DNA of 64,000 bases from Candidatus Microbacterium colombiense (lineage in GTDB: Bacteria; Actinomycetota; Actinomycetes; Actinomycetales; Microbacteriaceae): contig CP119308.1 of the NCBI GenBank assembly GCA_029203165.1, positions 2,046,001 to 2,110,000 of the forward strand, written 5' to 3'. Of the stretch, positions 15,944 through 23,915 are shown piece by piece. Below the pieces are notes generated by a model. It did no database searches and was not told the origin of the DNA. It saw only the letters and a list, made by a program, of their open reading frames with translations. Made by a program: the position numbers and the translations under genes. Numbering within the stretch: position 1 is the first letter of the stretch; the number at the start of each line of letters is the position of its first letter.

Positions 15944-16599
15944 CCGTCGTCGCCCCGAAGCTCACTCTGGAGCGCAAGCTCCTGAACGAGTGCGATCTGA
16001 TCATCGCCCTCGATGAGGTCGGACGCGGAGCGCTGGCAGGGCCGGTCGCGGTCGGAGCGGCCGTGATGGACGCCACCGGTGCCCGGCGCCGCGTGCCAGA
16101 GGGACTGCGCGACTCCAAGCTCGTCACGGAGAAGCGCCGGCCGGAGCTCGCGCTCCGGGCGGCCGACTGGGTGCAGGGTTCGGCTGTCGGGTGGGCGACT
16201 GCTGCAGAGGTCGACGCGGTCGGCATCATGCGCGCGCTAGGGCTGGCGGCATCCCGTGCGGTGTCGAGCATCGCCGGACAGGGGATCGGGATCACCGGTG
16301 CGCTCGTGCTGCTGGACGGGAATCACGACTACGTGTCGGCGGTGCATCCCTCGCCCCTGCGCGTACGTCCGGTGGTCAAGGCCGATCGTGACTGCGCCTC
16401 CGTCTCAGCAGCCTCTGTCATCGCGAAGGTCGCACGCGACACCCTCATGACCGAACTGCATGACAGTCACCCTGACTATCAGTGGAACCGCAACAAGGGG
16501 TACGCGAGCGCGGAGCACAGAGAAGCGATCCGGTCGAGCGGCCTGTCCCCGTATCACCGCGCGTCCTGGGCGATCACGGATGCACCGACGCTGTTCTGA
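15940..16599 (+). CDS. rnhB: Ribonuclease HII
   Basis: Removes ribonucleotides from DNA and RNA primers. The catalytic carboxylates are in IALDEVGRGALAGP (DE pair), LLDGNHDY and VVKADRDCASVSAASVIAKV. The C-terminus has YQWNRNKGY and SPYHRASWA, typical of the family. The ATG at 15940 overlaps the lepB stop (ATGA); an upstream in-frame ATG at 15871 lies inside lepB and is unlikely. 219 aa. Confidence 0.96.
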   Translation: MTVVAPKLTLERKLLNECDLIIALDEVGRGALAGPVAVGAAVMDATGARRRVPEGLRDSKLVTEKRRPELALRAADWVQGSAVGWATAAEVDAVGIMRALGLAASRAVSSIAGQGIGITGALVLLDGNHDYVSAVHPSPLRVRPVVKADRDCASVSAASVIAKVARDTLMTELHDSHPDYQWNRNKGYASAEHREAIRSSGLSPYHRASWAITDAPTLF

Positions 16600-16634
16600 G
16601 AGACGTGCGGTGCGGCTGCGAGGCCGGGCGACTC

Positions 16635-16640
16635 TAGGAT
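16635..16640 (+). promoter_or_regulatory. -10-like TAGGAT before the DUF2469 gene
   Basis: TAGGAT ends 9 nt before the ATG at 16650, so the 5' UTR would be about 2-4 nt. Near-leaderless arrangement. Confidence 0.4.
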
Positions 16641-16649
16641 GGATTCATC

Positions 16650-16976
16650 ATGGATGAGGAAGCCTTCGACGATTACGACCGCGAGCTCGAGCTGGCGCTG
16701 TTCCGCGAATACCGGGATGTGGTGTCGCAGTTCCAGTATGTCGTCGAGACCGAGCGTCGGTTCTACCTGGCCAACGAGGTGAACGTCGTACGTCGCGACA
16801 CCGAGCACGATTTCTATTTCGAGATCTCGATGAGTGATGTATGGGTGTGGGACATCTATCGCGCAGACCGTTTCGTGAAGGCCGTTCGCGTGTTGACGTT
16901 CAAGGATGTCAACGTCGAGGAACTGCAGCGGCGGGAATTCGAACTGCCGCAGGAGCTGTCTCTCGACGGAGAGTGA
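16650..16976 (+). CDS. DUF2469 family protein
   Basis: A 108-aa acidic protein conserved in actinobacteria next to rnhB. It begins MDEEAFDDYDRELELALFRE and contains the conserved YVVETERRFYLANEVNV and YFEISMSDVWVWDIYR. No catalytic motif or membrane segment; function unknown. Its conserved place between rnhB and yraN suggests a housekeeping role. Confidence 0.92.
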   Translation: MDEEAFDDYDRELELALFREYRDVVSQFQYVVETERRFYLANEVNVVRRDTEHDFYFEISMSDVWVWDIYRADRFVKAVRVLTFKDVNVEELQRREFELPQELSLDGE

Positions 16977-17095
16977 CCGCTTCGCGGAGAGCGTGAACCT
17001 CCTCACTGGTTCTGCACCGTTCCGATGATTCGCGAGTTCTCTTCGACTTCCGCGTTCGAGGGGGCACCTGCCGTCCACGCGGTCAGGGAAATCGC

Positions 17096-17101
17096 GATGC
17101 T
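17096..17101 (+). promoter_or_regulatory. Leaderless-type -10 (GATGCT) for yraN
   Basis: GATGCT ends 6 nt before the ATG at 17108. It lacks the first T of the consensus, so support is weaker than at other sites. Confidence 0.3.
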
Positions 17102-17107
17102 GAGGGC

Positions 17108-17470
17108 ATGGCAGCGAAGGATGTACTCGGCAGAGCAGGCGAAGAACGAGCGGCGCGATACCTCAGATCTCTCGGGTATGAGGTGCTCGACAGGAATTGG
17201 CGGTGCGCGCAGGGCGAGATCGACATCGTGGCATCGCAGGGGGAGTACCTCGCGATCGTCGAGGTGAAGACGCGGAGGTCCGCCGCGTTCGGTCACCCCT
17301 TCGAGGCGGTCGATGAACGCAAGCGGCGCAGACTCTGGCGGCTTGCGCACGCCTGGGCAGCGGCGCATTCGGTGCAGGCGCAGGACAGGACGATCCGCAT
17401 CGAGGCGATCGGCATCACCGGTCCGAATCCTGCCTCGGCGCTCCTCGAACACCTGTTGGACGTCGGATGA
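17108..17470 (+). CDS. yraN: UPF0102/YraN family endonuclease-like protein
   Basis: A 120-aa member of the YraN family with a restriction-endonuclease-like core: LGRAGEERAARYLRSLGY, then VLDRNWRCAQGEIDIVA with the GEIDIV acidic residues and VEVKTRRSAAFGHP (the D...EVK catalytic pattern). Its activity is not firmly known. It overlaps comM by 4 bp (ATGA), making yraN-comM-dprA one unit, the usual bacterial arrangement. Confidence 0.92.
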   Translation: MAAKDVLGRAGEERAARYLRSLGYEVLDRNWRCAQGEIDIVASQGEYLAIVEVKTRRSAAFGHPFEAVDERKRRRLWRLAHAWAAAHSVQAQDRTIRIEAIGITGPNPASALLEHLLDVG

Positions 17471-18996
17471 GTACGGCACGCACCTGGGCGGTGGCGCTCA
17501 CGGGTGTCGACGGCCATCTCGTCGAGGTCGAAGCAGACCTGTCCAACCAGACCCCGGAGTTCAAGATCATCGGGCTGCCGGACAAGTCTCTCGGTGAGGC
17601 TGTGCAGCGGGTGCACAACGCGTGCAAGAACGCGAGCCTGGACCTTCCGCGGCGACGGCTCACGATCAACCTGTCGCCGGCGAGCCTTCCCAAGCACGGA
17701 TCGGCGTTCGATCTGGGCATCGCCGTATGCGCTCTGGCTGCCGGTGGTCTGATCGGCCGACGGGCGATCGCCGTTACGGTCCACATCGGTGAACTGGGAC
17801 TCGACGGACGGCTGCGGCCGGTGCCCGGGGTTCTGCCCGCGGTCTTCGCGGCAGCCAGGGCGGGCTTCGACCGTGTGATCGTCCCGAAGGCCAACGAGGA
17901 GGAGGCGCGACTCGTGCCGGGGATCGACGTCCGTGCCGCCGCGACCCTCGCCGAGGTCGCGGTATGGCACGGGGCGGAGGTCGACGTTCCCGAGGTGGAT
18001 CCCGTCGGCGGGGCTTCTGTCGCACCCCCGGCGAGGGAGATGCTCGACCTGGCCGATGTGATGGGCCAGACAGAGGCGGTGGAGGCGTTGATCACTGCGG
18101 CCGCCGGGGGCCACCATCTGCTGCTGAGTGGACCACCCGGGTCGGGTAAGACGATGCTCGCTCGACGGTTGCCGGATATCCTCCCCGCGCTCAGCGACGA
18201 GGAGGCACTCGAAGTCGCCTCGATCCGCTCCCTGAGCGGTGAACCGGTGGGCGGTCTGGATGTCGTGCCGCCGATCGAGTCACCACACCACAGCGCGTCC
18301 GTCGCCGCATTGGTCGGCGGAGGGTCGAGGGTGGCGAGGCCGGGAGCGATCGCCCGGGCTCATCGTGGGGTGCTGTTCCTCGACGAGGCCGCCGAATTCT
18401 CGAGGGTCGCCCTCGACTCCCTGCGGCAGCCGTTGGAGTCGGGGACGATCGAGGTGCACCGAGCGGGATTCACGGCGCGGTTCCCGGCGCGATTCCAGCT
18501 CGTTCTGGCGATGAATCCCTGTCCCTGTGGCAACTTCGGAGTGAGGGGTTCCGAGTGCATCTGCCCGCCGATGGCGATCCGCCGCTATGCGACGCGCCTG
18601 TCTGGGCCGCTACGAGATCGCGTCGACATCGACCTGCCTGTCGCTCGGGTTGCCGCTCGCACGGCCACGGCGGCCGGCAGGGCGCCCGTGACGTCGGCTA
18701 TCGCGCGGGAGCGTGTGCGGGCCGCTCGCGATCGAGCGGCCCGGAGGTGGAGCGGTACACCGTGGCGACGGAACGCGGAGGTGCCAGGCACCTGGCTGCG
18801 GCAAGGCGCCTGGCGGCTGGACGCTCCGACCCGCGGCCCGCTGGACCGGGCATTGGAACGAGGATCTCTGACGCTGCGTGGCTATGATCGCGTGCTTCGA
18901 CTCGCGTGGACCATGGCCGACATCGCTGAGCGAGAACGACCGTCACTCGATGAAGTCGGGCGTGCCCTGCATCTGAGGAGAGGGCTGACGCCGTGA
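17467..18996 (+). CDS. comM: YifB/ComM family Mg chelatase-like AAA+ ATPase
   Basis: A 509-aa AAA+ ATPase. The N-terminal lon-protease-like fold (about 20-170) precedes the Mg-chelatase ATPase core with Walker A LLSGPPGSGKTMLARRLP (about 218) and Walker B GVLFLDEAAEF. A cysteine cluster NPCPCGNFG...CICPP (about 350) is characteristic. ComM drives branch migration during natural transformation in Gram-negatives. It overlaps yraN and dprA (GTGA). Confidence 0.95.
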   Translation: MSTARTWAVALTGVDGHLVEVEADLSNQTPEFKIIGLPDKSLGEAVQRVHNACKNASLDLPRRRLTINLSPASLPKHGSAFDLGIAVCALAAGGLIGRRAIAVTVHIGELGLDGRLRPVPGVLPAVFAAARAGFDRVIVPKANEEEARLVPGIDVRAAATLAEVAVWHGAEVDVPEVDPVGGASVAPPAREMLDLADVMGQTEAVEALITAAAGGHHLLLSGPPGSGKTMLARRLPDILPALSDEEALEVASIRSLSGEPVGGLDVVPPIESPHHSASVAALVGGGSRVARPGAIARAHRGVLFLDEAAEFSRVALDSLRQPLESGTIEVHRAGFTARFPARFQLVLAMNPCPCGNFGVRGSECICPPMAIRRYATRLSGPLRDRVDIDLPVARVAARTATAAGRAPVTSAIARERVRAARDRAARRWSGTPWRRNAEVPGTWLRQGAWRLDAPTRGPLDRALERGSLTLRGYDRVLRLAWTMADIAERERPSLDEVGRALHLRRGLTP

Positions 18997-20216
18997 TCGA
19001 CGCGCTGCTGGGCGATGATGCACTCCGTCTCGCACTGCGACAGTTGCATGGGGGCGATCACGTCGGCGATTCTCTCGCCCGAGCGGCGTGGAGCGTGATC
19101 GCAGAGCCGGGAGACGGTGTCGCCGGCGCACTGATCGGCGCGCTCGGTGCTGAAGGTGCGCTCCGCCATGCGCTGTCGCTCGATCGGCTGGGGAGGGCGC
19201 GGACGGCGCACTCCGACATGATCACGGCGCTTGAGCCCCGAACGCAACGCTCGCTGGCCGAGGCGCGGGCCCGATGGATGCCGCGAGCTGACCCCCAGCG
19301 GGTGCGAGAAGCGGTGCTCGGCGCCGTGGAGGTGGGCGCGCGGCTTGTGATCCCCGGTGACGAGCACTGGCCGTTCTCGTTCGACGACCTGGGCCCACAC
19401 GCTCCGGCCGCGCTCTGGGTGCGTGGCGATCCGAGGCTGTTCGTTCAGGAACCGCGAGTCTCGATGGTCGGTGCACGCGCCTCCAGTGGCTACGGCGACC
19501 TCGTCGCCGCCGAGATGGCGGGAGATCTCGCTGAGAGTGGTGCGGTCATCGTGTCGGGCGGCGCTTATGGCATCGACGGCGCGGCTCACCGCGCGGCGCT
19601 GGCGATCGGCGGGAAGACCGTCGCGTTCCTTGCAGGTGGGGTGGATCGCGCGTATCCGGCCGGACATCACGGCCTGCTTCGCCAGATCGCCCGGGAGGGT
19701 GCTGTCGTGAGTGAGGTGCCGTGCGGAGCAGCCCCGACCAAATGGCGGTTCCTCGCGCGAAATCGTCTGATCGCCGCCCTCGGCCAGGCGGTCGTCGTCG
19801 TCGAGGCGGGGTGGCGGAGCGGGTCGCTGAACACCGCCGGGCATGCGGCTACGCTGGGCCGCGCGATCGGCTCCGTGCCCGGACCCGTGACGTCGCCCTC
19901 GTCGGCCGGGTGTCATCGCCTGCTGCGGGAGTACGACGCGACCTGTGTGACGTCGGCCGCCGAGGTCAGGGAGTTGTTGGGGATCACGAGCACGGCGGCG
20001 TCGGCTGAGCGTGCGGGGTCAGATCCTGAGCGTGTGCGTCTGATGGACGCTCTGAGCACACGAGCCTCGGTGTCATCCACAGAACTCGCTCGTCGTGCGG
20101 GGCTTTCCGAGGAGCGCGTGCACGCGCTCCTCGGCCTGCTCGAACTGGAGGGGGCCATCCACCGATCCGGATCCGGGTGGAGGGCGACAGCAGCGGCGAA
20201 GGGTGAGGCGCTGTGA
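18993..20216 (+). CDS. dprA: DNA-processing protein DprA
   Basis: RecA-loading protein for single-stranded DNA. The Rossmann-like core is clear: VSMVGARASSGYGDLVAAEM, VIVSGGAYGIDGAAHRAAL, VAFLAGGVDRAYPAGHHGLL, RFLARNRLIAALGQAVVVVE and GRAIGSVPGPV. The C-terminus (about 340-400) is a winged-helix DML1-like domain (SSTELARRAGLSEERVHALL). The N-terminal about 120 residues are a divergent helical region. GTG start overlaps the comM stop. No other uptake genes are in the window, so the in vivo role could be repair or recombination. Confidence 0.95.
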   Translation: MIDALLGDDALRLALRQLHGGDHVGDSLARAAWSVIAEPGDGVAGALIGALGAEGALRHALSLDRLGRARTAHSDMITALEPRTQRSLAEARARWMPRADPQRVREAVLGAVEVGARLVIPGDEHWPFSFDDLGPHAPAALWVRGDPRLFVQEPRVSMVGARASSGYGDLVAAEMAGDLAESGAVIVSGGAYGIDGAAHRAALAIGGKTVAFLAGGVDRAYPAGHHGLLRQIAREGAVVSEVPCGAAPTKWRFLARNRLIAALGQAVVVVEAGWRSGSLNTAGHAATLGRAIGSVPGPVTSPSSAGCHRLLREYDATCVTSAAEVRELLGITSTAASAERAGSDPERVRLMDALSTRASVSSTELARRAGLSEERVHALLGLLELEGAIHRSGSGWRATAAAKGEAL

Positions 20217-20264
20217 CCTCGCGGGCCGACGGCGGGGCGTTGCCGATGGGGATGTGTTCAGCGG

Positions 20265-20270
20265 CATGCT
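20265..20270 (+). promoter_or_regulatory. Leaderless-type -10 (CATGCT) for xerC
   Basis: CATGCT ends 6 nt before the ATG at 20277 and supports that start over the GTG at 20271. First consensus T missing. Confidence 0.3.
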
Positions 20271-20276
20271 GTGCAT

Positions 20277-21179
20277 ATGCAGCTGACGTCCGCATCCGAG
20301 GTGTTCCTGGACCACCTCTCGCACGTGCGACGTCTCTCACCTGCGACCATCAAGGCGTATCGCTCCGACCTTCGTGACCTGGCGGCGTCCGCTGGCGACA
20401 TGCCGATCGATGTGGTCGACCTGGAAGTGCTCCGAGAGTGGCTGTGGAAGGCGACACAGCGCGGTGACGCGCGATCCACGATGGCGCGGCGCGCGGCGGC
20501 GGCACGCTCGTTCTTCAGCTGGGCGCAGGAGGAAGAGCTGATCCCGCACGACCCGAGTCTGCGACTGATCGCTCCGAAGCGGGGGCATTCGCTGCCCACG
20601 GTCGCCTCTCATGACGCGATGTCGACGCTGCTCGACGGTCAACGGGCGGCAGCCGCAGAGGGCGAACCGATCGCGATGCGCGATCACGCGATCCTCGAGA
20701 TCCTCTACGGCAGCGGCATCCGGGTGTCAGAGCTCTGCGGGCTGGACATCGACGACATCGACCTCGATCGGCGCACCGCGCGTGTACTCGGGAAGGGCGC
20801 GAAGGAGCGGGTGGTGCCCTTCGGGTCCCCTGCCGGCGATGCGATCGGCGCCTACCTGCGGCGCGCGCGACCGGTGCTCTCCGCGCGTGCTGCCGCCTCG
20901 TCACCCGCGCTGTTGCTGGGAGCGCGGGGCGCGAGAGTCGGACCCCGCACCGTCTACGCGCTGGTCGCACGCGTGCTCTCGCCGATCGTCGGCGCTGACA
21001 CGGTGGGTCCGCACGCCCTGCGGCACACAGCAGCGACCCACCTGCTCGACGGTGGTGCGGATCTTCGCGCGGTGCAGGAGATCCTCGGCCACGCGAGCCT
21101 CGGCACGACACAGATCTACACGCACGTGTCCTCCGAGCGGCTCACAGCGACGTATCGATTGGCGCATCCGCGGGCCTGA
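20277..21179 (+). CDS. xerC: Tyrosine recombinase XerC
   Basis: Site-specific recombinase that resolves chromosome dimers at dif with XerD. The N-terminal SAM-like domain is about 1-90. Catalytic residues: Arg in YGSGIRVSELCG, Lys in VLGKGAKERVVPFG, His/Arg in HALRHTAATHLLDGG, His in ILGHASL and the nucleophile Tyr in TTQIYTHV. 300 aa is typical. Its position right after dprA is the common actinobacterial xerC locus, so chromosomal XerC is more likely than a mobile-element integrase. Confidence 0.94.
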   Translation: MQLTSASEVFLDHLSHVRRLSPATIKAYRSDLRDLAASAGDMPIDVVDLEVLREWLWKATQRGDARSTMARRAAAARSFFSWAQEEELIPHDPSLRLIAPKRGHSLPTVASHDAMSTLLDGQRAAAAEGEPIAMRDHAILEILYGSGIRVSELCGLDIDDIDLDRRTARVLGKGAKERVVPFGSPAGDAIGAYLRRARPVLSARAAASSPALLLGARGARVGPRTVYALVARVLSPIVGADTVGPHALRHTAATHLLDGGADLRAVQEILGHASLGTTQIYTHVSSERLTATYRLAHPRA

Positions 21180-21192
21180 CACCTGCGCGCGC

Positions 21193-21771
21193 TCAGCGGG
21201 CATCGCAGCAGGGCAGTAGCACTGCTCTCTGCACCGGACCGAACATCAGCATCGGATCGATGTAGACCCCGGCCTGACGCACGCCGAGATGCACGGCGTC
21301 GGTCGGCGCGTGCCCGCCGGTCGCGACGGTTCCGATCGGCTGGCCTGCACTCACCACCGCGCCGGGGTCGAGTGAGGACGTGACCGGCTCGAGCGTCGAG
21401 ACGAAGCCTCCGGGGTGTTCGATCGTGATGAGCGGACGATCGACCACCGTACCGCGGAAGGCGACCACTCCCGAGGCGGGAGCGCTCACCGGCGCCCCCG
21501 TTGCTGCCGTGATGTCGATACCGCGGTGCCCGGCGCCGTACTCGTGTGCAGGCGCCCGGTAGGGCACCGAAACGATTCGCGGTCCGGGGAGAGGCCAGCG
21601 CCACAGGGCGGCCGGATCGCCGTGTGAGGGCGACGATGGGACCGGCGATGAGGTCGGTGGTCGGCCGGTCGGCGCTCCCGAATCCTGCGCGGCCGCTGCA
21701 GCGCCAGCCGGTACCAGCAGGGTGCAGACGATCAGGAGGCATCCGACGAGGAGTCGACATGAAAGGTTCAT
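21193..21771 (-). CDS. Secreted M23/LytM-domain protein, catalytically degenerate
   Basis: A 192-aa exported protein: a signal peptide (SCRLLVGCLLIVCTLLVPA then AAAAA), a Pro/Ser-rich linker and a LytM domain (about 85-180). The zinc ligands His and Asp are visible in GAGHRGIDI. The second site normally reads HxH before a Gly-hydrophobic-Arg segment; here DAVHLGVR aligns so that the first (catalytic) His is replaced by Ala. It may therefore be a non-enzymatic regulator of other hydrolases, like EnvC-type LytM proteins. Start ATG 21769-21771 fits the signal peptide and a CAGAAT hexamer 6 nt upstream. Divergent from rpsB. Confidence 0.88.
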   Translation of the reverse strand: MNLSCRLLVGCLLIVCTLLVPAGAAAAAQDSGAPTGRPPTSSPVPSSPSHGDPAALWRWPLPGPRIVSVPYRAPAHEYGAGHRGIDITAATGAPVSAPASGVVAFRGTVVDRPLITIEHPGGFVSTLEPVTSSLDPGAVVSAGQPIGTVATGGHAPTDAVHLGVRQAGVYIDPMLMFGPVQRAVLLPCCDAR

Positions 21772-21777
21772 CCGGGA

Positions 21778-21783
21778 ATTCTG
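21778..21783 (-). promoter_or_regulatory. Leaderless-type -10 (CAGAAT) for the M23 protein
   Basis: CAGAAT on the minus strand ends 6 nt before the ATG at 21771. The hexamer is the same as the rplS -10. Confidence 0.5.
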
Positions 21784-21879
21784 TAGCGGTACTGCGTCTC
21801 GCGATGACGATGACGCCATGAGCAGGGCACAAGTGCGTCCGCGGTCGCACAGTGCAGGGGGAGTGGGCCTGTGATCCTG

Positions 21880-22066
21880 TATGCTGGGGGAGCACCTCGA
21901 TATCGGGGTGACTACGCGTGCCCATTGCGACTCCGGTCGTGGCATCCACTCCCTCAGGTCCTTCTCCTCGAGAAGGCGGGTGTGCGCCGGGTACCAGGAA
22001 GTTCGATCCTTTCGATCGGCTTGACAACCTCAACGGCGCAGAGCGCGCCAGAACCAGGAGACGACC
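21880..22066 (+). promoter_or_regulatory. Structured 5' leader of rpsB (candidate S2 autoregulatory element)
   Basis: A TATGCT (21880-21885) may be the -10. Downstream lie three local hairpins: CACC (21893-21896) with GGTG (21907-21910) around a CG-AUAU-CG core; CCTTCTC (21960-21966) with GAGAAGG (21970-21976); and CGATC with GATCG near 22003-22017. The roughly 175-nt leader before rpsB is long for this genome and could be the S2-binding site known for rpsB-tsf operons elsewhere. The rest of the intergenic region holds no gene. Confidence 0.4.
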
Positions 22067-22951
22067 ATGGCTGTGGTCACCATCCGCCAGCTGCTCGACA
22101 GCGGCGTTCACTTCGGACACCAGACGCGTCGGTGGAACCCGAAGGTCAAGCGCTTCATCCTGACGGAGCGCAGCGGCATCCACATCATCGACCTCCAGCA
22201 GTCGCTCGGCTACATCGACAAGGCCTACGACTTCGTCAAGGAGACCGTTGCCCACGGCGGCACGATCCTCTTCGTCGGCACGAAGAAGCAGGCGCAGGAG
22301 ATCCTCGCCGAGCAGGCGACCCGCGTGGGCCAGCCCTTCGTCAACCAGCGCTGGCTCGGTGGACTCCTCACCAACTTCCAGACGATCTCCAAGCGTCTCG
22401 CACGCATGAAGGAGCTCGAGGAGCTCGACTACGAGACTCCGGCGAACAGCGGCTTCACGAAGAAGGAGCTGCTTCTCAAGAAGCGCGAGCTCGACAAGCT
22501 GCACAAGTCCCTCGGTGGTATCCGCAACCTCACCAAGACGCCTTCGGCCATCTGGGTCGTCGACGCCAAGCGCGAGCACCTCGCGATCGATGAGGCCAAG
22601 AAGCTCGGTATCCCCGTGATCGGCATCCTCGACACGAACGCCGACCCGGACGACTTCCAGTACCCGATCCCCGGCAACGACGACGCGATCCGCTCCGTCT
22701 CGCTGCTGACGCGCATCATCGCCGACGCCGCTGCCGAGGGCCTGCAGCAGAAGCACAACCCCGAGACGGGCGACGCTGAGCCGCTCGCCGACTGGGAGCG
22801 CGAGCTGCTCGAGGCTCCGGCCGAGGAGGCCGCTGTCGAGACCGAAGCTGCCGCCGAGGTCGTCGAGGCACCTGCTGCCGACGCTGAGGTCGAGGCACCT
22901 GCTGCCGACGCCGAGGTCGAGGCACCCGCTGCCGAGGCTGACGCCAAGTAA
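22067..22951 (+). CDS. rpsB: 30S ribosomal protein S2
   Basis: Diagnostic stretches: LLDSGVHFGHQTRRWNPKVK, IIDLQQSLGYIDKAYDFV, ILFVGTKKQAQEIL, RWLGGLLTNFQTISKRL, IWVVDAKREHLAIDEAKKLG and IPVIGILDTNADPDDFQYPI. At 294 aa it exceeds the usual 230-260 because of an acidic Ala/Glu/Asp tail after about 245, which includes a tandem VEAPAADAE repeat. ATG 22067 follows an AGGAG site. Cotranscribed with tsf, 44 bp downstream. Confidence 0.98.
   Translation: MAVVTIRQLLDSGVHFGHQTRRWNPKVKRFILTERSGIHIIDLQQSLGYIDKAYDFVKETVAHGGTILFVGTKKQAQEILAEQATRVGQPFVNQRWLGGLLTNFQTISKRLARMKELEELDYETPANSGFTKKELLLKKRELDKLHKSLGGIRNLTKTPSAIWVVDAKREHLAIDEAKKLGIPVIGILDTNADPDDFQYPIPGNDDAIRSVSLLTRIIADAAAEGLQQKHNPETGDAEPLADWERELLEAPAEEAAVETEAAAEVVEAPAADAEVEAPAADAEVEAPAAEADAK
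22862..22939 (+). repeat. 27-bp tandem repeat encoding the S2 C-terminal tail
   Basis: Three consecutive units (22862-22888, 22889-22915, 22916-22939 partial) each encode VEAPAADAE or a close variant. They are nearly identical at the DNA level, suggesting recent tandem duplication and possible length variation between strains. Confidence 0.8.
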
Positions 22952-22995
22952 TCCCCTCGAACCGACATACATAACGAAGCAAGGAGCCACCACAC

Positions 22996-23823
22996 ATGGC
23001 CAACTTCACCATCGCCGACCTCAAGGCGCTGCGCGAGCAGCTCGGCACGGGAATGGTCGACACCAAGAAGGCGCTCGAGGAGGCCGACGGAGACGTCGAG
23101 AAGGCCACCGAGATCCTGCGCCTGAAGGGTGCCAAGGGCAACGCGAAGCGCGCCGACCGTTCCACCAGCGAGGGCCTCATCGTCGCTCGCGAGCAGGACG
23201 GTGCCGTGACGCTCATCGAGCTCGCCTGCGAGACCGATTTCGTCGCGAAGAACGAGCGCTTCATCACGCTCGCCGAGAAGGTCGCCGACGCCGTCGCCGC
23301 CGTGAAGGCGGAGTCGGTCGAGGCCGGTCTCGCCGCCCAGGCGGGCGACAAGACCGTCGAGCAGGTCATCTCCGAGGAAGCCGCGATCATCGGCGAGAAG
23401 GTCGAACTGCGTCGCGTGCGCACGATCTCGGGCGACAAGGTCGAGGTCTACCTGCACCGTACGAGCAAGGACCTGCCGCCGCAGATCGGTGTGGTCGTCG
23501 CCTACTCGGGTGACGACGCCGAGACTGCGCGCAGCATCGCCCAGCACATCTCGTTCGCCAACCCGTCGTACCTCGCCCGTGAGGACGTTCCGGCAGACGC
23601 CGTCGAGAAGGAGCGCGAGATCGTCACCGAGATCTCCCGCAACGAGGGCAAGCCGGAGGCGGCACTGCCCAAGATCGTCGAGGGTCGCGTGTCCGCGTTC
23701 ATCAAGCAGGTCGCACTGCTGGAGCAGGACTACGCAAAGGACAACAAGCTCTCTGTCGCCCAGGTGGCGAAGGACGCCGGTATCACCGTGACGGACTTCG
23801 CGCGCTTCAAGGTCGGCGCGTAG
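22996..23823 (+). CDS. tsf: Elongation factor Ts
   Basis: Guanine nucleotide exchange factor for EF-Tu. The N-terminal UBA-like module has IADLKALREQLGTGMVDTKK and ALEEADGDVEKATEILRLKG; the core has VTLIELACETDFVAKNERF, the Asp-Phe contact to EF-Tu. 275 aa is typical. ATG with a strong AAGGAG upstream. A strong terminator follows, so the pyrH-frr-cdsA genes downstream need their own promoter. Confidence 0.98.
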   Translation: MANFTIADLKALREQLGTGMVDTKKALEEADGDVEKATEILRLKGAKGNAKRADRSTSEGLIVAREQDGAVTLIELACETDFVAKNERFITLAEKVADAVAAVKAESVEAGLAAQAGDKTVEQVISEEAAIIGEKVELRRVRTISGDKVEVYLHRTSKDLPPQIGVVVAYSGDDAETARSIAQHISFANPSYLAREDVPADAVEKEREIVTEISRNEGKPEAALPKIVEGRVSAFIKQVALLEQDYAKDNKLSVAQVAKDAGITVTDFARFKVGA

Positions 23824-23830
23824 CAGAGTC

Positions 23831-23870
23831 GAAGGGGTTCGGATCATCGAGATCCGAACCCCTTCTTCGT
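23831..23870 (+). terminator. Intrinsic terminator after tsf
   Basis: A perfect 15-bp stem GAAGGGGTTCGGATC (23831-23845) with GATCCGAACCCCTTC (23851-23865), loop ATCGA, followed by TTCGT. Confidence 0.85.
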
Positions 23871-23915
23871 GCCCACGAGGCACTATCTTGAATCGGGACG
23901 AGAGGACACACACCC

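Noticed and set aside
17025..17267. An 80-codon frame starting before yraN
   Set aside because: It overlaps yraN in another frame and has no motif; yraN is well conserved.
20277..21179. The tyrosine recombinase as an integrase of a mobile element
   Set aside because: Its position after dprA, normal 300-aa XerC length, and lack of attachment sites or cargo genes point to chromosomal XerC.
21881..22024. A 47-aa ORF in the rpsB leader (MLGEHLDIGV...)
   Set aside because: Its ATG lies inside the likely -10 TATGCT, so it would not be in the transcript. No ribosome site and no motif.
22862..22939. The 27-bp tandem repeats as a CRISPR-like or minisatellite array
   Set aside because: They are contiguous, in frame and encode the S2 tail; there are no spacers.
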